A DNA stretch of 64,000 nt from Bacteroidota bacterium (lineage in GTDB: Bacteria; Bacteroidota; Bacteroidia; Chitinophagales; Chitinophagaceae): contig JAEWKK010000002.1 in assembly GCA_023386045.1 (NCBI GenBank), positions 1-64,000 on the forward strand, read 5' to 3'. Position 1 is the stretch's first letter. Each line of letters begins with the position of its first letter. Shown here one piece after another: positions 7,920 to 15,852 of the stretch. The notes under the pieces were generated by a model. It had not been told where the DNA came from, searched no databases, and was given only the letters and a program-made list of their open reading frames with translations. The position numbers and the translations under genes were made by a program.

Positions 7920-8549
7920 TTAACTGTTTTTCTTGTGCAGCTCATAAATCTCGTTCTGGCTGCTGATATAAGTAAGTAACTGCCTGGCACCTGTTCTTTT
8001 AATTGCTGATGTAACAAAATAAGGTGGTGCAGATTCCCAGGTTTTTAGCAGTTCCCTGATAAAATCATTGACATTATTGGCCGTTTCCTTGATGGTGGTT
8101 TTATCTGCCTTGGTAAAAACCAGCGCAAATGGAATACCCCATTCTCCTAATTGGTTGATGAATTCAAGATCATTCTGTTGTGGCTTCACCCGGCTATCGA
8201 TCAGTACAAATACGTTTACAAGATTTTCTCTTTTACGGATATAATCTTCAATCATCTTCTTCCAGCTTTTGCGGGTAGACTGGGATCTTTTCGCATAGCC
8301 ATAACCGGGTAGGTCAACCAGCCACCATTTCTTTTTATCCGAAGAAACAATATCGAAATGGTTGATCAGCTGAGTTTTTCCGGGAGAAGCCGATACCTTG
8401 GCCAGTTCTTTTTTGTTGGTGAGCATGTTGATGAGGGAAGACTTGCCCACATTACTCCGCCCGATAAAAGCATATTCCGCACGGTCGGGTTGCGGGCATT
8501 TATCAACGGAAGGACTGCTGATCAGGTAAGCGGCGTGAATGATCTCCAT
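7920..8549 (-). CDS. engB: Ribosome biogenesis GTPase EngB/YihA (YsxC)
   Basis: 209-aa TRAFAC-class GTPase. All G motifs are visible: G1 GRSNVGKS (30-37), G2 threonine in SPGKT (about 59), G3 DLPG (79-82), G4 TKAD (146-149) and G5 around TSAIK (180-184). EngB is needed for assembly of the 50S subunit and is usually essential. Length is normal. Two small membrane-protein genes follow at close spacing and may be co-transcribed. Confidence 0.95.
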   Translation of the reverse strand: MEIIHAAYLISSPSVDKCPQPDRAEYAFIGRSNVGKSSLINMLTNKKELAKVSASPGKTQLINHFDIVSSDKKKWWLVDLPGYGYAKRSQSTRKSWKKMIEDYIRKRENLVNVFVLIDSRVKPQQNDLEFINQLGEWGIPFALVFTKADKTTIKETANNVNDFIRELLKTWESAPPYFVTSAIKRTGARQLLTYISSQNEIYELHKKNS

Positions 8550-8621
8550 AGCTGCAAAGAAAAGCTACTACGCTGAATTCAATCCCTGGATTTCTATTCC
8601 TTGTTCATTAGCTTGCCAGGC

Positions 8622-8810
8622 CTATACTTTCAGATATTCCAGGAGGTGATACACCAGGAAGCCTGGCCAGAAAAGGGCCTTGAGCACACCCAGAACACCC
8701 ATCCAGAAACCCGTTGCGGTCTGGATAAAATATACAAGGGCCCCAATAAAGCCGATCCCGTATAGAGCGGAACCCGACTTATGATAAACCTTTTTTCTTT
8801 CGCCTGCCAT
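8622..8810 (-). CDS. Conserved small membrane protein
   Basis: 62 aa from ATG 8810, with a basic N-terminus (MAGERKKVYHKSG) and two hydrophobic segments (ALYGIGFIGALVYFIQ and VLKALFWPGFLVYHLLEYL). From memory this resembles a widespread family of about 60-residue inner-membrane proteins of unknown function with a GLGFIGALVYF-like core. It lies upstream of engB on the same strand with a 72-bp gap. Confidence 0.7.
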   Translation of the reverse strand: MAGERKKVYHKSGSALYGIGFIGALVYFIQTATGFWMGVLGVLKALFWPGFLVYHLLEYLKV

Positions 8811-9016
8811 TTTCAAAAAATTGAGAATGTAAAATGAAGCCAGCCTTTACAGGGAATGAATGACCGTTCACAGGAAAAGCAATGATTGTCATCAACAGGT
8901 CTTACCCAGTCCTGATTTATTCTTATGAAGGTGCTAACAGTTTTGATCCCTAACTTACAGCAGAAAAACACCGGCGGCTTTGCCGGAGCAATGAATCAAC
9001 ATAAACGATCGCCATT

Positions 9017-9631
9017 ATGAAACCCTTACTGGTTCTTCTTTTCCTGGCTGCCGGCCTTGCAGCAGATGCACAAACCCTGAAAGAATTATTGTACAGCGGC
9101 AAGTTGAAAAACGATTCCAATACCGTGATCCGTAAAACGGACGACCTCAGCACCAAGATCGATACTGGTGATAGAAAGAAAGCAACTGTTGTTGTTGATA
9201 CAGTGGCCATATTAAATGCGCCAATAGATAGTTCGAAGAATATAAATAAACAGGCCGCCATTCAGCCAACTGAAAAAAAGGATTCCAGTGCAACTCCTGA
9301 AATAGCTGTTGAAGCACCGCTTCCTCCCACACCCGCAGCTCCTGCAAAAACACCTACCAGGATATGGAAAGAATATACCGATTCATTAGTGGTTAGCCTG
9401 CACCAGGATGTACTCAATTCCAAAAAAATAAAGAAGGATACTTACTTCATCACGGTTGACTACGAACTGGACACCAACGGTCAGGTAGATGTGGTGAATG
9501 TGGCGTCAACACCTTCCAATGAAATGCTCGCAAATGCCATCAAACAAAGAATGATCGACAGTCCGCCCCAACTGGGTCCTGTTGCAAAGAAGGTGAAAAG
9601 AAAATACAATTTTACGGTGGTGAAGGAGTGA
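9017..9631 (+). CDS. Secreted protein with TonB-C-like terminal domain
   Basis: 204 aa. Signal peptide (MKPLLVLLFLAAGLAADAQ), then a low-complexity, charged and Pro/Ala-rich linker (about 30-115, with PLPPTPAAPAKTP), then a C-terminal domain of about 85 residues (TVDYELDTNGQVDVVNV ... NAIKQRMIDSPP) whose strand-helix-strand pattern resembles the TonB C-terminal fold seen in many Bacteroidota secreted proteins. The linker suggests it spans the periplasm after processing or is a soluble periplasmic protein. No membrane anchor remains after cleavage, so it is not a standard TonB. Exact function unknown. Confidence 0.6.
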   Translation: MKPLLVLLFLAAGLAADAQTLKELLYSGKLKNDSNTVIRKTDDLSTKIDTGDRKKATVVVDTVAILNAPIDSSKNINKQAAIQPTEKKDSSATPEIAVEAPLPPTPAAPAKTPTRIWKEYTDSLVVSLHQDVLNSKKIKKDTYFITVDYELDTNGQVDVVNVASTPSNEMLANAIKQRMIDSPPQLGPVAKKVKRKYNFTVVKE

Positions 9632-10039
9632 GAGTTCACAAGTTTGGACGAGTTCACTAGTTCACAAGTTGAATTGTTTAAGGTTTAATTGTTTAAGGTT
9701 TAAGGTTCTGAAATTCGGGGTTTCATAATATATAGGAAAGTTCTACCATGGACCATCGACTATGGACCATCGACCATAAAAGTGCTGGCAACAAAAATCA
9801 GTTCTATTGATTTGTCAACTGAAGTACTACTATCAGCTTTACTTGTGTCACTCACTTGTACGCCTAATTCTCTACTGAGCTTAGGAGCTGTCCATGAACC
9901 ATGAACTATGAACCATCTGCCATTCGCCATAAGCCATCTGCCATACACCCAACACTATGAACCATGAACTATGAACTATCACCTCCTCCTGATAAACTTC
10001 AACCTTTTCCTAATCTAAGCTGTTCTACATTTGCGGCTT
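9632..10039. repeat. Repeat-rich spacer with 7-, 8- and 15-bp units and a unique core
   Basis: From 9636 come AGTTCACN-type 8-bp units, then two copies of a 15-bp TTGTTTAAGGTTTAA-like unit, then 7-bp units of the form NNNCYAT (GGACCAT, CGACTAT, GGACCAT, CGACCAT, about 9750-9778). A unique stretch of about 117 bp (9781-9897) follows, then a second run of the 7-bp units in the same orientation (GAACCAT, GAACTAT, CTGCCAT, TCGCCAT; about 9894-9980). No convincing gene is present. The last 50 bp hold a possible ubiE promoter element. Confidence 0.8.
10026..10033 (+). promoter_or_regulatory. Possible -7 element for ubiE
   Basis: TACATTTG matches the Bacteroidota -7 consensus TAnnTTTG exactly. A -33 match is poor (only a CTTTT run about 18 bp upstream). 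If used, transcription would begin at about the ATG at 10040, giving a leaderless or nearly leaderless mRNA. Confidence 0.35.
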
Positions 10040-10789
10040 ATGAGTGAGTTTGCCCACGATAAGATCAAACCCTTCTCAGATGAGGGTTCGAAAAAAGAGC
10101 AAGTGAGCGAGATGTTCGACAAGATCGCGCCCAAATACGATTTCATGAACCGCTTCCTGAGCGTGGGCATCGACGTGGGCTGGAGGAAAAAAGCCATCCG
10201 CAAATTCCGTAACGACAGGCCTCAAATACTGCTGGATGTGGCCACAGGAACAGGAGATATGGCCATTATGGCCGCCCGGATCCTGAATCCTGAGAAGATC
10301 GTGGGAATAGATATTTCAGAAAAAATGCTCGAATTCGGGCGCAAAAAGATTGAAAAAGAGAATCTTGGAACGAAGATTGAGTTACGGGGCGGCGACGGAG
10401 AAACAATAAATTTTCCCGATCATACGTTTGATGGCGTGATGGTGGCCTTTGGGGTGCGCAATTTTGAACACCTTGAAAAAGGTCTGCAGGAGATCTTAAG
10501 GGTATTGAAACCAGGCGGACAACTGGTGGTGCTGGAATTCAGCAAACCAGTGATCCCGGGCGTACGGAGCCTTTACAACCTCTATATGGGCGTGGTGGCA
10601 CCGCAGATCGCCAGGCTTTTTAAACAGAACAAAAAAGCCTATCAATACCTGAATGATTCTGCCAGGGCCTTCCCTGACCGCCAGCATTTTGAAGCTATTT
10701 TAAAAAAAACAGGTTATTCCGATACCGAATGGAAGCCCTTAAGCTTAGGCATATGTTGTATTTACAGTGGAAGAAAGCCAAAAGAATGA
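10040..10789 (+). CDS. ubiE: Demethylmenaquinone methyltransferase UbiE/MenG
   Basis: 249-aa class I SAM methyltransferase catalysing the last step of menaquinone synthesis, C-methylation of demethylmenaquinone. SAM motif I is LLDVATGTGDMA (about residues 60-71), the acidic motif II is GIDISEKML, and the family signatures KYDFMNRFLSVG and LKPGGQLVVLEFSKP are visible, as is the terminal LGICCIYSGRKPK. The ATG at 10040 is preferred to the TTG at 10031. The stop overlaps the ATG of the porT-like gene (ATGA), an arrangement also known from other Bacteroidota. Confidence 0.95.
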   Translation: MSEFAHDKIKPFSDEGSKKEQVSEMFDKIAPKYDFMNRFLSVGIDVGWRKKAIRKFRNDRPQILLDVATGTGDMAIMAARILNPEKIVGIDISEKMLEFGRKKIEKENLGTKIELRGGDGETINFPDHTFDGVMVAFGVRNFEHLEKGLQEILRVLKPGGQLVVLEFSKPVIPGVRSLYNLYMGVVAPQIARLFKQNKKAYQYLNDSARAFPDRQHFEAILKKTGYSDTEWKPLSLGICCIYSGRKPKE

Positions 10790-11499
10790 AGAACCGCTAT
10801 TTCCTTTTCTGTCTTTTATTATTATCCTCACTGGGTTCATTTGCACAGAGAGAGATCTATCGTGAAGAACAGGACCAGAAACCCTATTATTTCGGTATCT
10901 CCCTTTCGGCTGTTTATTCCCGCTTCCAGGTAGAACATCATCCCGTGTTTTTAGACCAGGATACCATCATGGTGGCAGAGCCGGACAATACACCCGGACT
11001 TTCACTAAGACTTGTAGCTGCCCTGAACCTGAGCAACCGTTTTGAACTCCGCTTCAACCCGGGACTGATCTTTACCGAACGTCCCTTGCTTTACGAACTC
11101 AATCCCAAATATCCCGGCGATGTGGAGCAGGGTTATCATGTAAAGAAAACCGTGGAATCCATCATTACCACCTTTCCTCTTTCATTAAAGTTTAAATCAG
11201 ACCGCATTGGCAATTTCAGGGTTTATATGCTGGGCGGTGGAAAGCTGGATTATGACCTTGCCTCCAATGCCAAGAAAAGAAAGGCGGAAGACCAGGTCAA
11301 GATCCAGAAGATCAGCTATGGCATTGAAGGTGGTATTGGCTTTAACTTCTATCGCAAAAGCGTGACCATCTCACCCGAGATCAAGATCAGCAATGGTTTG
11401 AACAATCTCCACGACCGCAATGAAAAGCTCAATTACTCCAGGGTACTTGATCGCATTCAGTCAAGGATGATCATTTTTACTCTTCACCTGGAAGGATAA
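10786..11499 (+). CDS. porT: PorT/SprT-like outer-membrane protein (type IX secretion)
   Basis: 237 aa from ATG 10786, which overlaps the ubiE stop. The signal peptide MKNRYFLFCLLLLSSLGSFAQ is followed by a beta-barrel-like sequence of alternating hydrophobic and aromatic residues (FRVYMLGGGKLDYDL, YGIEGGIGFNFYRK), ending in a strand with LEG. PorT/SprT is a barrel protein required for type IX secretion in Porphyromonas and Flavobacterium, where it is encoded next to ubiE. The gene context therefore supports the call more than sequence motifs do. A T9SS cargo protein (5199-6797) lies nearby. Confidence 0.78.
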   Translation: MKNRYFLFCLLLLSSLGSFAQREIYREEQDQKPYYFGISLSAVYSRFQVEHHPVFLDQDTIMVAEPDNTPGLSLRLVAALNLSNRFELRFNPGLIFTERPLLYELNPKYPGDVEQGYHVKKTVESIITTFPLSLKFKSDRIGNFRVYMLGGGKLDYDLASNAKKRKAEDQVKIQKISYGIEGGIGFNFYRKSVTISPEIKISNGLNNLHDRNEKLNYSRVLDRIQSRMIIFTLHLEG

Positions 11500-11580
11500 T
11501 TATTCCTCCTTTCTATTTGTTGTTTCTCCCATTTTTTTCTAAGGGCAATGCCTTCTCTTTATGTGAATCAAGAGTAGGGG

Positions 11581-13128
11581 ATGCTGGTAAAAACATTTGG
11601 CAGCGCTGTATATGGCGTGGAAGCCATCACCATTACGGTAGAAGTGAACTGGATGGAAACCTCCATCGGTTTTTATATGGTAGGCTTGCCCGATAACGCG
11701 GTAAAGGAAAGCCTTCAGAGAGTGGAGAGTACTATCAAGGCGGCAGGATTTGAAATGAAGCGTACCCGCATCGTGGTCAACCTGGCGCCTGCTGATATCA
11801 AAAAAACAGGAACCTCCTTTGACCTCACCATTGCCATGGGCATACTGGCCGCCACAAAACAGATCAACAATGGAGAAGCATTGGAACGATACATTATCAT
11901 GGGCGAATTAAGCCTCGACGGCGAGATCCGTCCCATCAGGGGAGCCCTACCCATTGCCATTCAGGCCCGGAAAGAAAAGTTCAAAGGACTGATCCTGCCG
12001 CTGTCCAATGCAAAGGAAGCGGGTATGGTCAACAACCTTGATGTTTATGGAGTCAGTCATATCAGGGAAGTGATTGAGTTTTTTGATAGTGGGGAACAAA
12101 GCCTGCAACCCATCATCATCAACACCAGAGAAGAATTCATGCAGGCTCAAAATGATTTTGACCTGGACTTCACTGATGTAAAAGGACAGGAAAACATCAA
12201 GCGTGCGCTGGAGATCGCTGCTGCGGGCGGGCACAATGCTATATTAATTGGTCCTCCGGGTGCTGGCAAGACCATGCTGGCAAAAAGACTACCCACCATA
12301 CTTCCTCCTCTGACTTTGCATGAAGCTTTGGAGACCACCAAAATCCACTCGGTAGCAGGCAAGCTGCCCGAACATTCTACCCTGGTTTCGAAACGACCCT
12401 TCAGGAGTCCTCATCATACTATTTCTGATGTGGCTTTAGTTGGTGGGGGCGGCATACCACAACCAGGAGAAATCTCATTGGCTCATAACGGTGTTTTGTT
12501 CCTGGATGAACTGCCCGAGTTCAAAAGAACCGTGCTGGAAGTGATGCGACAACCCATGGAAGAAAGAAGGGTGACTATTTCCCGTGCAAAGGTGGCTGTT
12601 GATTTTCCCGCTTCCTTTATGTTGGTGGCTTCCATGAATCCCTGTCCCTGCGGATTTTACAATCATCCGGAAAAAGAATGTACTTGTCCGCCGGGCGCTG
12701 TTCAGAAATACCTCAATAAAGTATCGGGTCCATTGCTGGACCGGATTGACCTGCATGTGGAAGTAACGCCGGTGGCTTTTAGTGAGCTTTCATCGGCCAG
12801 GCCACAGGAAAATTCAGCATCGATAAGAGAGCGGGTGATCAGGGCAAGAGAAATACAGGCCGAACGATATAAGAACTATGATGGTGTGTATTGCAATGCG
12901 CAGATGAGCAGCAAGATGCTGAAAGAGATCTGTGTGATCAATTCGGCAGGTGCAAGTCTCCTGAAAACAGCCATGGAAAGACTCAACCTTTCCGCCAGGG
13001 CCTACGATCGCATATTAAAAGTATCCAGGACCATCGCAGACCTGGCGGCAACGGAAGATATCAGGGTGGAGCACCTCGCCGAAGCCATTCAGTACCGGAG
13101 CCTGGATAGGGAAGGATGGGCAGGATAA
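11581..13128 (+). CDS. YifB/ComM-family AAA+ ATPase (Mg-chelatase-like)
   Basis: 515 aa. N-terminal Lon-protease-like fold (about 1-170), AAA+ Mg-chelatase module with Walker A GPPGAGKT (224-231) and Walker B LFLDE (about 306-310), then a cysteine cluster (NPCPCG ... ECTCPP, about 352-372), and the C-terminal ComM domain. ComM is a hexameric DNA helicase that drives branch migration during natural transformation in Proteobacteria. Length and motif order match the family throughout. It follows porT by 81 bp and precedes a small repeat cluster. Confidence 0.92.
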   Translation: MLVKTFGSAVYGVEAITITVEVNWMETSIGFYMVGLPDNAVKESLQRVESTIKAAGFEMKRTRIVVNLAPADIKKTGTSFDLTIAMGILAATKQINNGEALERYIIMGELSLDGEIRPIRGALPIAIQARKEKFKGLILPLSNAKEAGMVNNLDVYGVSHIREVIEFFDSGEQSLQPIIINTREEFMQAQNDFDLDFTDVKGQENIKRALEIAAAGGHNAILIGPPGAGKTMLAKRLPTILPPLTLHEALETTKIHSVAGKLPEHSTLVSKRPFRSPHHTISDVALVGGGGIPQPGEISLAHNGVLFLDELPEFKRTVLEVMRQPMEERRVTISRAKVAVDFPASFMLVASMNPCPCGFYNHPEKECTCPPGAVQKYLNKVSGPLLDRIDLHVEVTPVAFSELSSARPQENSASIRERVIRAREIQAERYKNYDGVYCNAQMSSKMLKEICVINSAGASLLKTAMERLNLSARAYDRILKVSRTIADLAATEDIRVEHLAEAIQYRSLDREGWAG

Positions 13129-13173
13129 TCCTTCAAGGGTGACTATCCTTACAGGATGACAAGCATACAGGAT

Positions 13174-13211
13174 ACTCACCACTCACTACTCACCATTCAC
13201 CATAACTCACC
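13174..13211. repeat. 7-bp quasi-tandem array ACTCACY
   Basis: Five 7-bp units (ACTCACC, ACTCACT, ACTCACC, ATTCACC, then after a 3-bp slip ACTCACC) fill the gap between yifB and the next gene. Variation falls on two positions of the unit. The pattern resembles the other short-period arrays in this window. Confidence 0.8.
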
Positions 13212-13230
13212 ACATTGGCATTAGATTTTC

Positions 13231-13923
13231 ATGCACAGTTCTGCCATGCCCAATTTCCTCTTATACCATGCGGTAACTCCCGATGAAGTACATGCCTGCG
13301 CCTGGTCCCTGATCAGGTACTTAAATCAGTGTAACCTGAAGCCACCGGCCGAAGAAAGACTCGTCATTTATACCAACCAGCCGGCAGCTCTTGAAAATTA
13401 CAGTGCTTTCTTTAACCAGTTTGAATTCCGTGAACCAACAGGAAATACAAAAACCGGCACCGTTCAAAACTTTTGTAGTAATGTGAAAGGAAACGTGCTA
13501 TTTTTTGGACCGGGCACTTATCCTACCCAGCCTCTCAGACCCGTTTTTGAATCCATACAAAAGGGGAATATTTATGGAAGTGTGATCAGCTACCGGCAGG
13601 AGCAGGCTCTCAAAAAACAGATCGCTGTATTAGGCATCAACACAGAACTACATGAACTGGACTTGTCACAGCTGGAACAGGCAAAACCCGTTACAGGCTT
13701 TGCAGAGCAATACCACGACCTGAAAGACTTTCCTTCACTGCTGAAGAAATTTTTTACGAAGTACCAGGAAGAAAGCGTGCCCGAACTGGTGAAGCTTTCC
13801 TCTTCCCTTGACCTGAACCGGATCAGGGCACAGAAAACCGAATACATGCGACTTCCTTTTTATAAAAAGATCACCAGGAAACTAACGGGTAAAAGCTGGA
13901 ATATCGCTGACTATGTCCGTTAG
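13231..13923 (+). CDS. Unknown cytosolic protein, possibly glycosyltransferase-like
   Basis: 230 aa (or 225 aa from the ATG at 13246). No signal peptide or membrane segment. The N-terminal half (NFLLYHAVTPDEVHACAWSL, then LVIYTNQPAALENY) recalls the first Rossmann-like strands of GT-A glycosyltransferases that scan a sugar-nucleotide, but I see no DXD motif, so the resemblance may be only in fold. The C-terminus is basic (FYKKITRKLTGKSW). A 69-bp gap separates it from the MsbA-like exporter on the same strand, which could point to an envelope role. Not assigned to a family. Confidence 0.65.
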   Translation: MHSSAMPNFLLYHAVTPDEVHACAWSLIRYLNQCNLKPPAEERLVIYTNQPAALENYSAFFNQFEFREPTGNTKTGTVQNFCSNVKGNVLFFGPGTYPTQPLRPVFESIQKGNIYGSVISYRQEQALKKQIAVLGINTELHELDLSQLEQAKPVTGFAEQYHDLKDFPSLLKKFFTKYQEESVPELVKLSSSLDLNRIRAQKTEYMRLPFYKKITRKLTGKSWNIADYVR

Positions 13924-13992
13924 TCCTGATCCTTTCACGCTGATCAATAATCCATTTAGTAGTACCTTGTATCCTTATTTTAGCTGATTGAA

Positions 13993-15813
13993 ATGAAAAT
14001 TTTATTGCACTACCTCAGGCCCCACCGTGGCCTGGTAATCCTTGTATTAATCCTGGCTGCACTGAATATAGGTTTCTCACTGGTTGATCCCATACTTTTT
14101 GGTAAGCTCATCAACCTGGCCAATAATCACCAGGGCATTACCAAGCCACCATCCAAAAACTTTGACTGGGATCGATTCTTTAATTCTTTTTCCTGGTCTG
14201 CACCTGGTGTATGGTTTATTCTTCTTCTATCGGTTTCTGTAGCCATGGTTAGCCGCATTGCCAAAAATTTCCAGGACTATTTCCTGAATGTCATCATACA
14301 AAAATTTGGTGCACGTGTGTTTACTGATGGCTTAAAACATGCCATGAAGCTTCCTTACCAGCAGTTTGAAGACCAGCGCAGCGGTGAAACACTCTCTGTG
14401 CTTACCAAAGTGCGTTCCGATGTAGAACGTTTCATGATCAATTTCATCAACATCCTTTTTGGTGTACTGGTGGGTGTGCTCTTTGTTTTTATTTATGCCG
14501 CCATCTTTATTCACTGGAGCATTCCCATTGCTTATCTCGCGGGTATATTTTTCCTGACGCTCATTACTAACAAGCTCAGTAAAAAGATCAAGCTCATTCA
14601 AAAAAATATCGTGGGAGAAACCACGGCACTTGCCGGTTCCACCACAGAATCCCTGCGCAATATTGAGTTGGTAAAAAGTCTTGGACTAACACAACAGGAA
14701 GTAGCAAGGCTGAATAAGAATACTTATAAGATTCTTGGACTTGAATTGACAAAAGTGAAAAGAATCAGGAGCATCAGCTTCATCCAGGGAACCATGGTGA
14801 ATACTTTAAGGCAGGTGATTCTTTTTATTCTTATGTGGCTCATCTTCGGTACTTATATGGATGCGGGGCAACTGGTGACCATGCAGATCTTTTCCTTCTT
14901 TGTATTTGGTCCTCTGCAGGAGATCGGCAACATCATTCTTTCTTACCGGGAAGCAGAAGCTTCACTCAATAATTTCGATACACTGATGAAGAAGGAACCT
15001 GAACGCGAACCTTCAAATCCCATTCCTTTAGGTGAGATCAAAGAACTTTCTTTTCAGAACGTAGTCTTTCAACACCAGACAGCTTCACAAAAGGCTATTA
15101 ACAATATCAGCTTTGATGTGAGATCTGGAGAAACCATTGCTTTTGTTGGCCCGAGTGGAAGCGGTAAATCAACGTTGATGAAATTACTGGTTGGTCTTTA
15201 CCGTCCACTGGAAGGGAAAATATTATACAATAATCTTGATGAAACAAAACTTCGCTTTGATGATCTCCGTAACCAGATCGGGTTTGTAACCCAGGATACC
15301 AATTTATTCAGTGGAACTATCAGGGAGAATTTATTATTTGTGAATCCAACTGCATCAAATGAGGACCTGCTGGATGCATTGAACAAAGCTTCCTGCCAGA
15401 ATTTATTGGCAAGAGCAGAAAAAGGTCTGGAAACCATGATCGGAGAGGGTGGATTGAAATTGTCCGGAGGTGAAAAGCAAAGGCTTTCCATAGCAAGAGC
15501 CTTGTTGCGTAAGCCAAAACTTTTGTTGTTTGATGAAGCTACTTCAGCACTGGACTCATTAACAGAAGAAGAGATCACGGATACCATTCGTGATATTTCA
15601 AGCCAGGGCAACCAGATCACGATCTTGATTGCACACAGGCTTTCTACCATCATGCACGCCGACAGGATTTATGTTCTTGAAAAAGGTGATGTGGTTGAAA
15701 CGGGCACGCATGATTCACTGCTGAAAGAAAAAGGATTGTATTATGCCATGTGGCGACAGCAGATCGGTGAAAGAAAAACGATGCCTGCTTCCATACCGGT
15801 GAATGCTAATTAA
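13993..15813 (+). CDS. ABC exporter, MsbA-like (fused permease and ATPase)
   Basis: 606 aa half-transporter that would work as a homodimer. About six membrane helices fill residues 1-320 (for example LVILVLILAALNIGFSL), followed by the nucleotide-binding domain: Walker A GPSGSGKST (386-394), signature LSGGEKQR (490-497), Walker B LLLFDEATSALD and a switch His in AHRLST. Such exporters move lipid A-core, lipids or drugs across the inner membrane; the substrate is not readable here. It is a single gene followed by a convergent thiolase. Confidence 0.9.
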   Translation: MKILLHYLRPHRGLVILVLILAALNIGFSLVDPILFGKLINLANNHQGITKPPSKNFDWDRFFNSFSWSAPGVWFILLLSVSVAMVSRIAKNFQDYFLNVIIQKFGARVFTDGLKHAMKLPYQQFEDQRSGETLSVLTKVRSDVERFMINFINILFGVLVGVLFVFIYAAIFIHWSIPIAYLAGIFFLTLITNKLSKKIKLIQKNIVGETTALAGSTTESLRNIELVKSLGLTQQEVARLNKNTYKILGLELTKVKRIRSISFIQGTMVNTLRQVILFILMWLIFGTYMDAGQLVTMQIFSFFVFGPLQEIGNIILSYREAEASLNNFDTLMKKEPEREPSNPIPLGEIKELSFQNVVFQHQTASQKAINNISFDVRSGETIAFVGPSGSGKSTLMKLLVGLYRPLEGKILYNNLDETKLRFDDLRNQIGFVTQDTNLFSGTIRENLLFVNPTASNEDLLDALNKASCQNLLARAEKGLETMIGEGGLKLSGGEKQRLSIARALLRKPKLLLFDEATSALDSLTEEEITDTIRDISSQGNQITILIAHRLSTIMHADRIYVLEKGDVVETGTHDSLLKEKGLYYAMWRQQIGERKTMPASIPVNAN

Positions 15814-15852
15814 TTCAAACGCACTTAGATGATTCACGGAAACATGTAATCA

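Noticed and set aside
9760..9948. 62-codon minus-strand ORF as a real gene
   Set aside because: Both ends are made of the 7-bp repeat (periodic W/G/M-rich peptide); only the middle looks coding-like, so it is listed as a finding and not a CDS.
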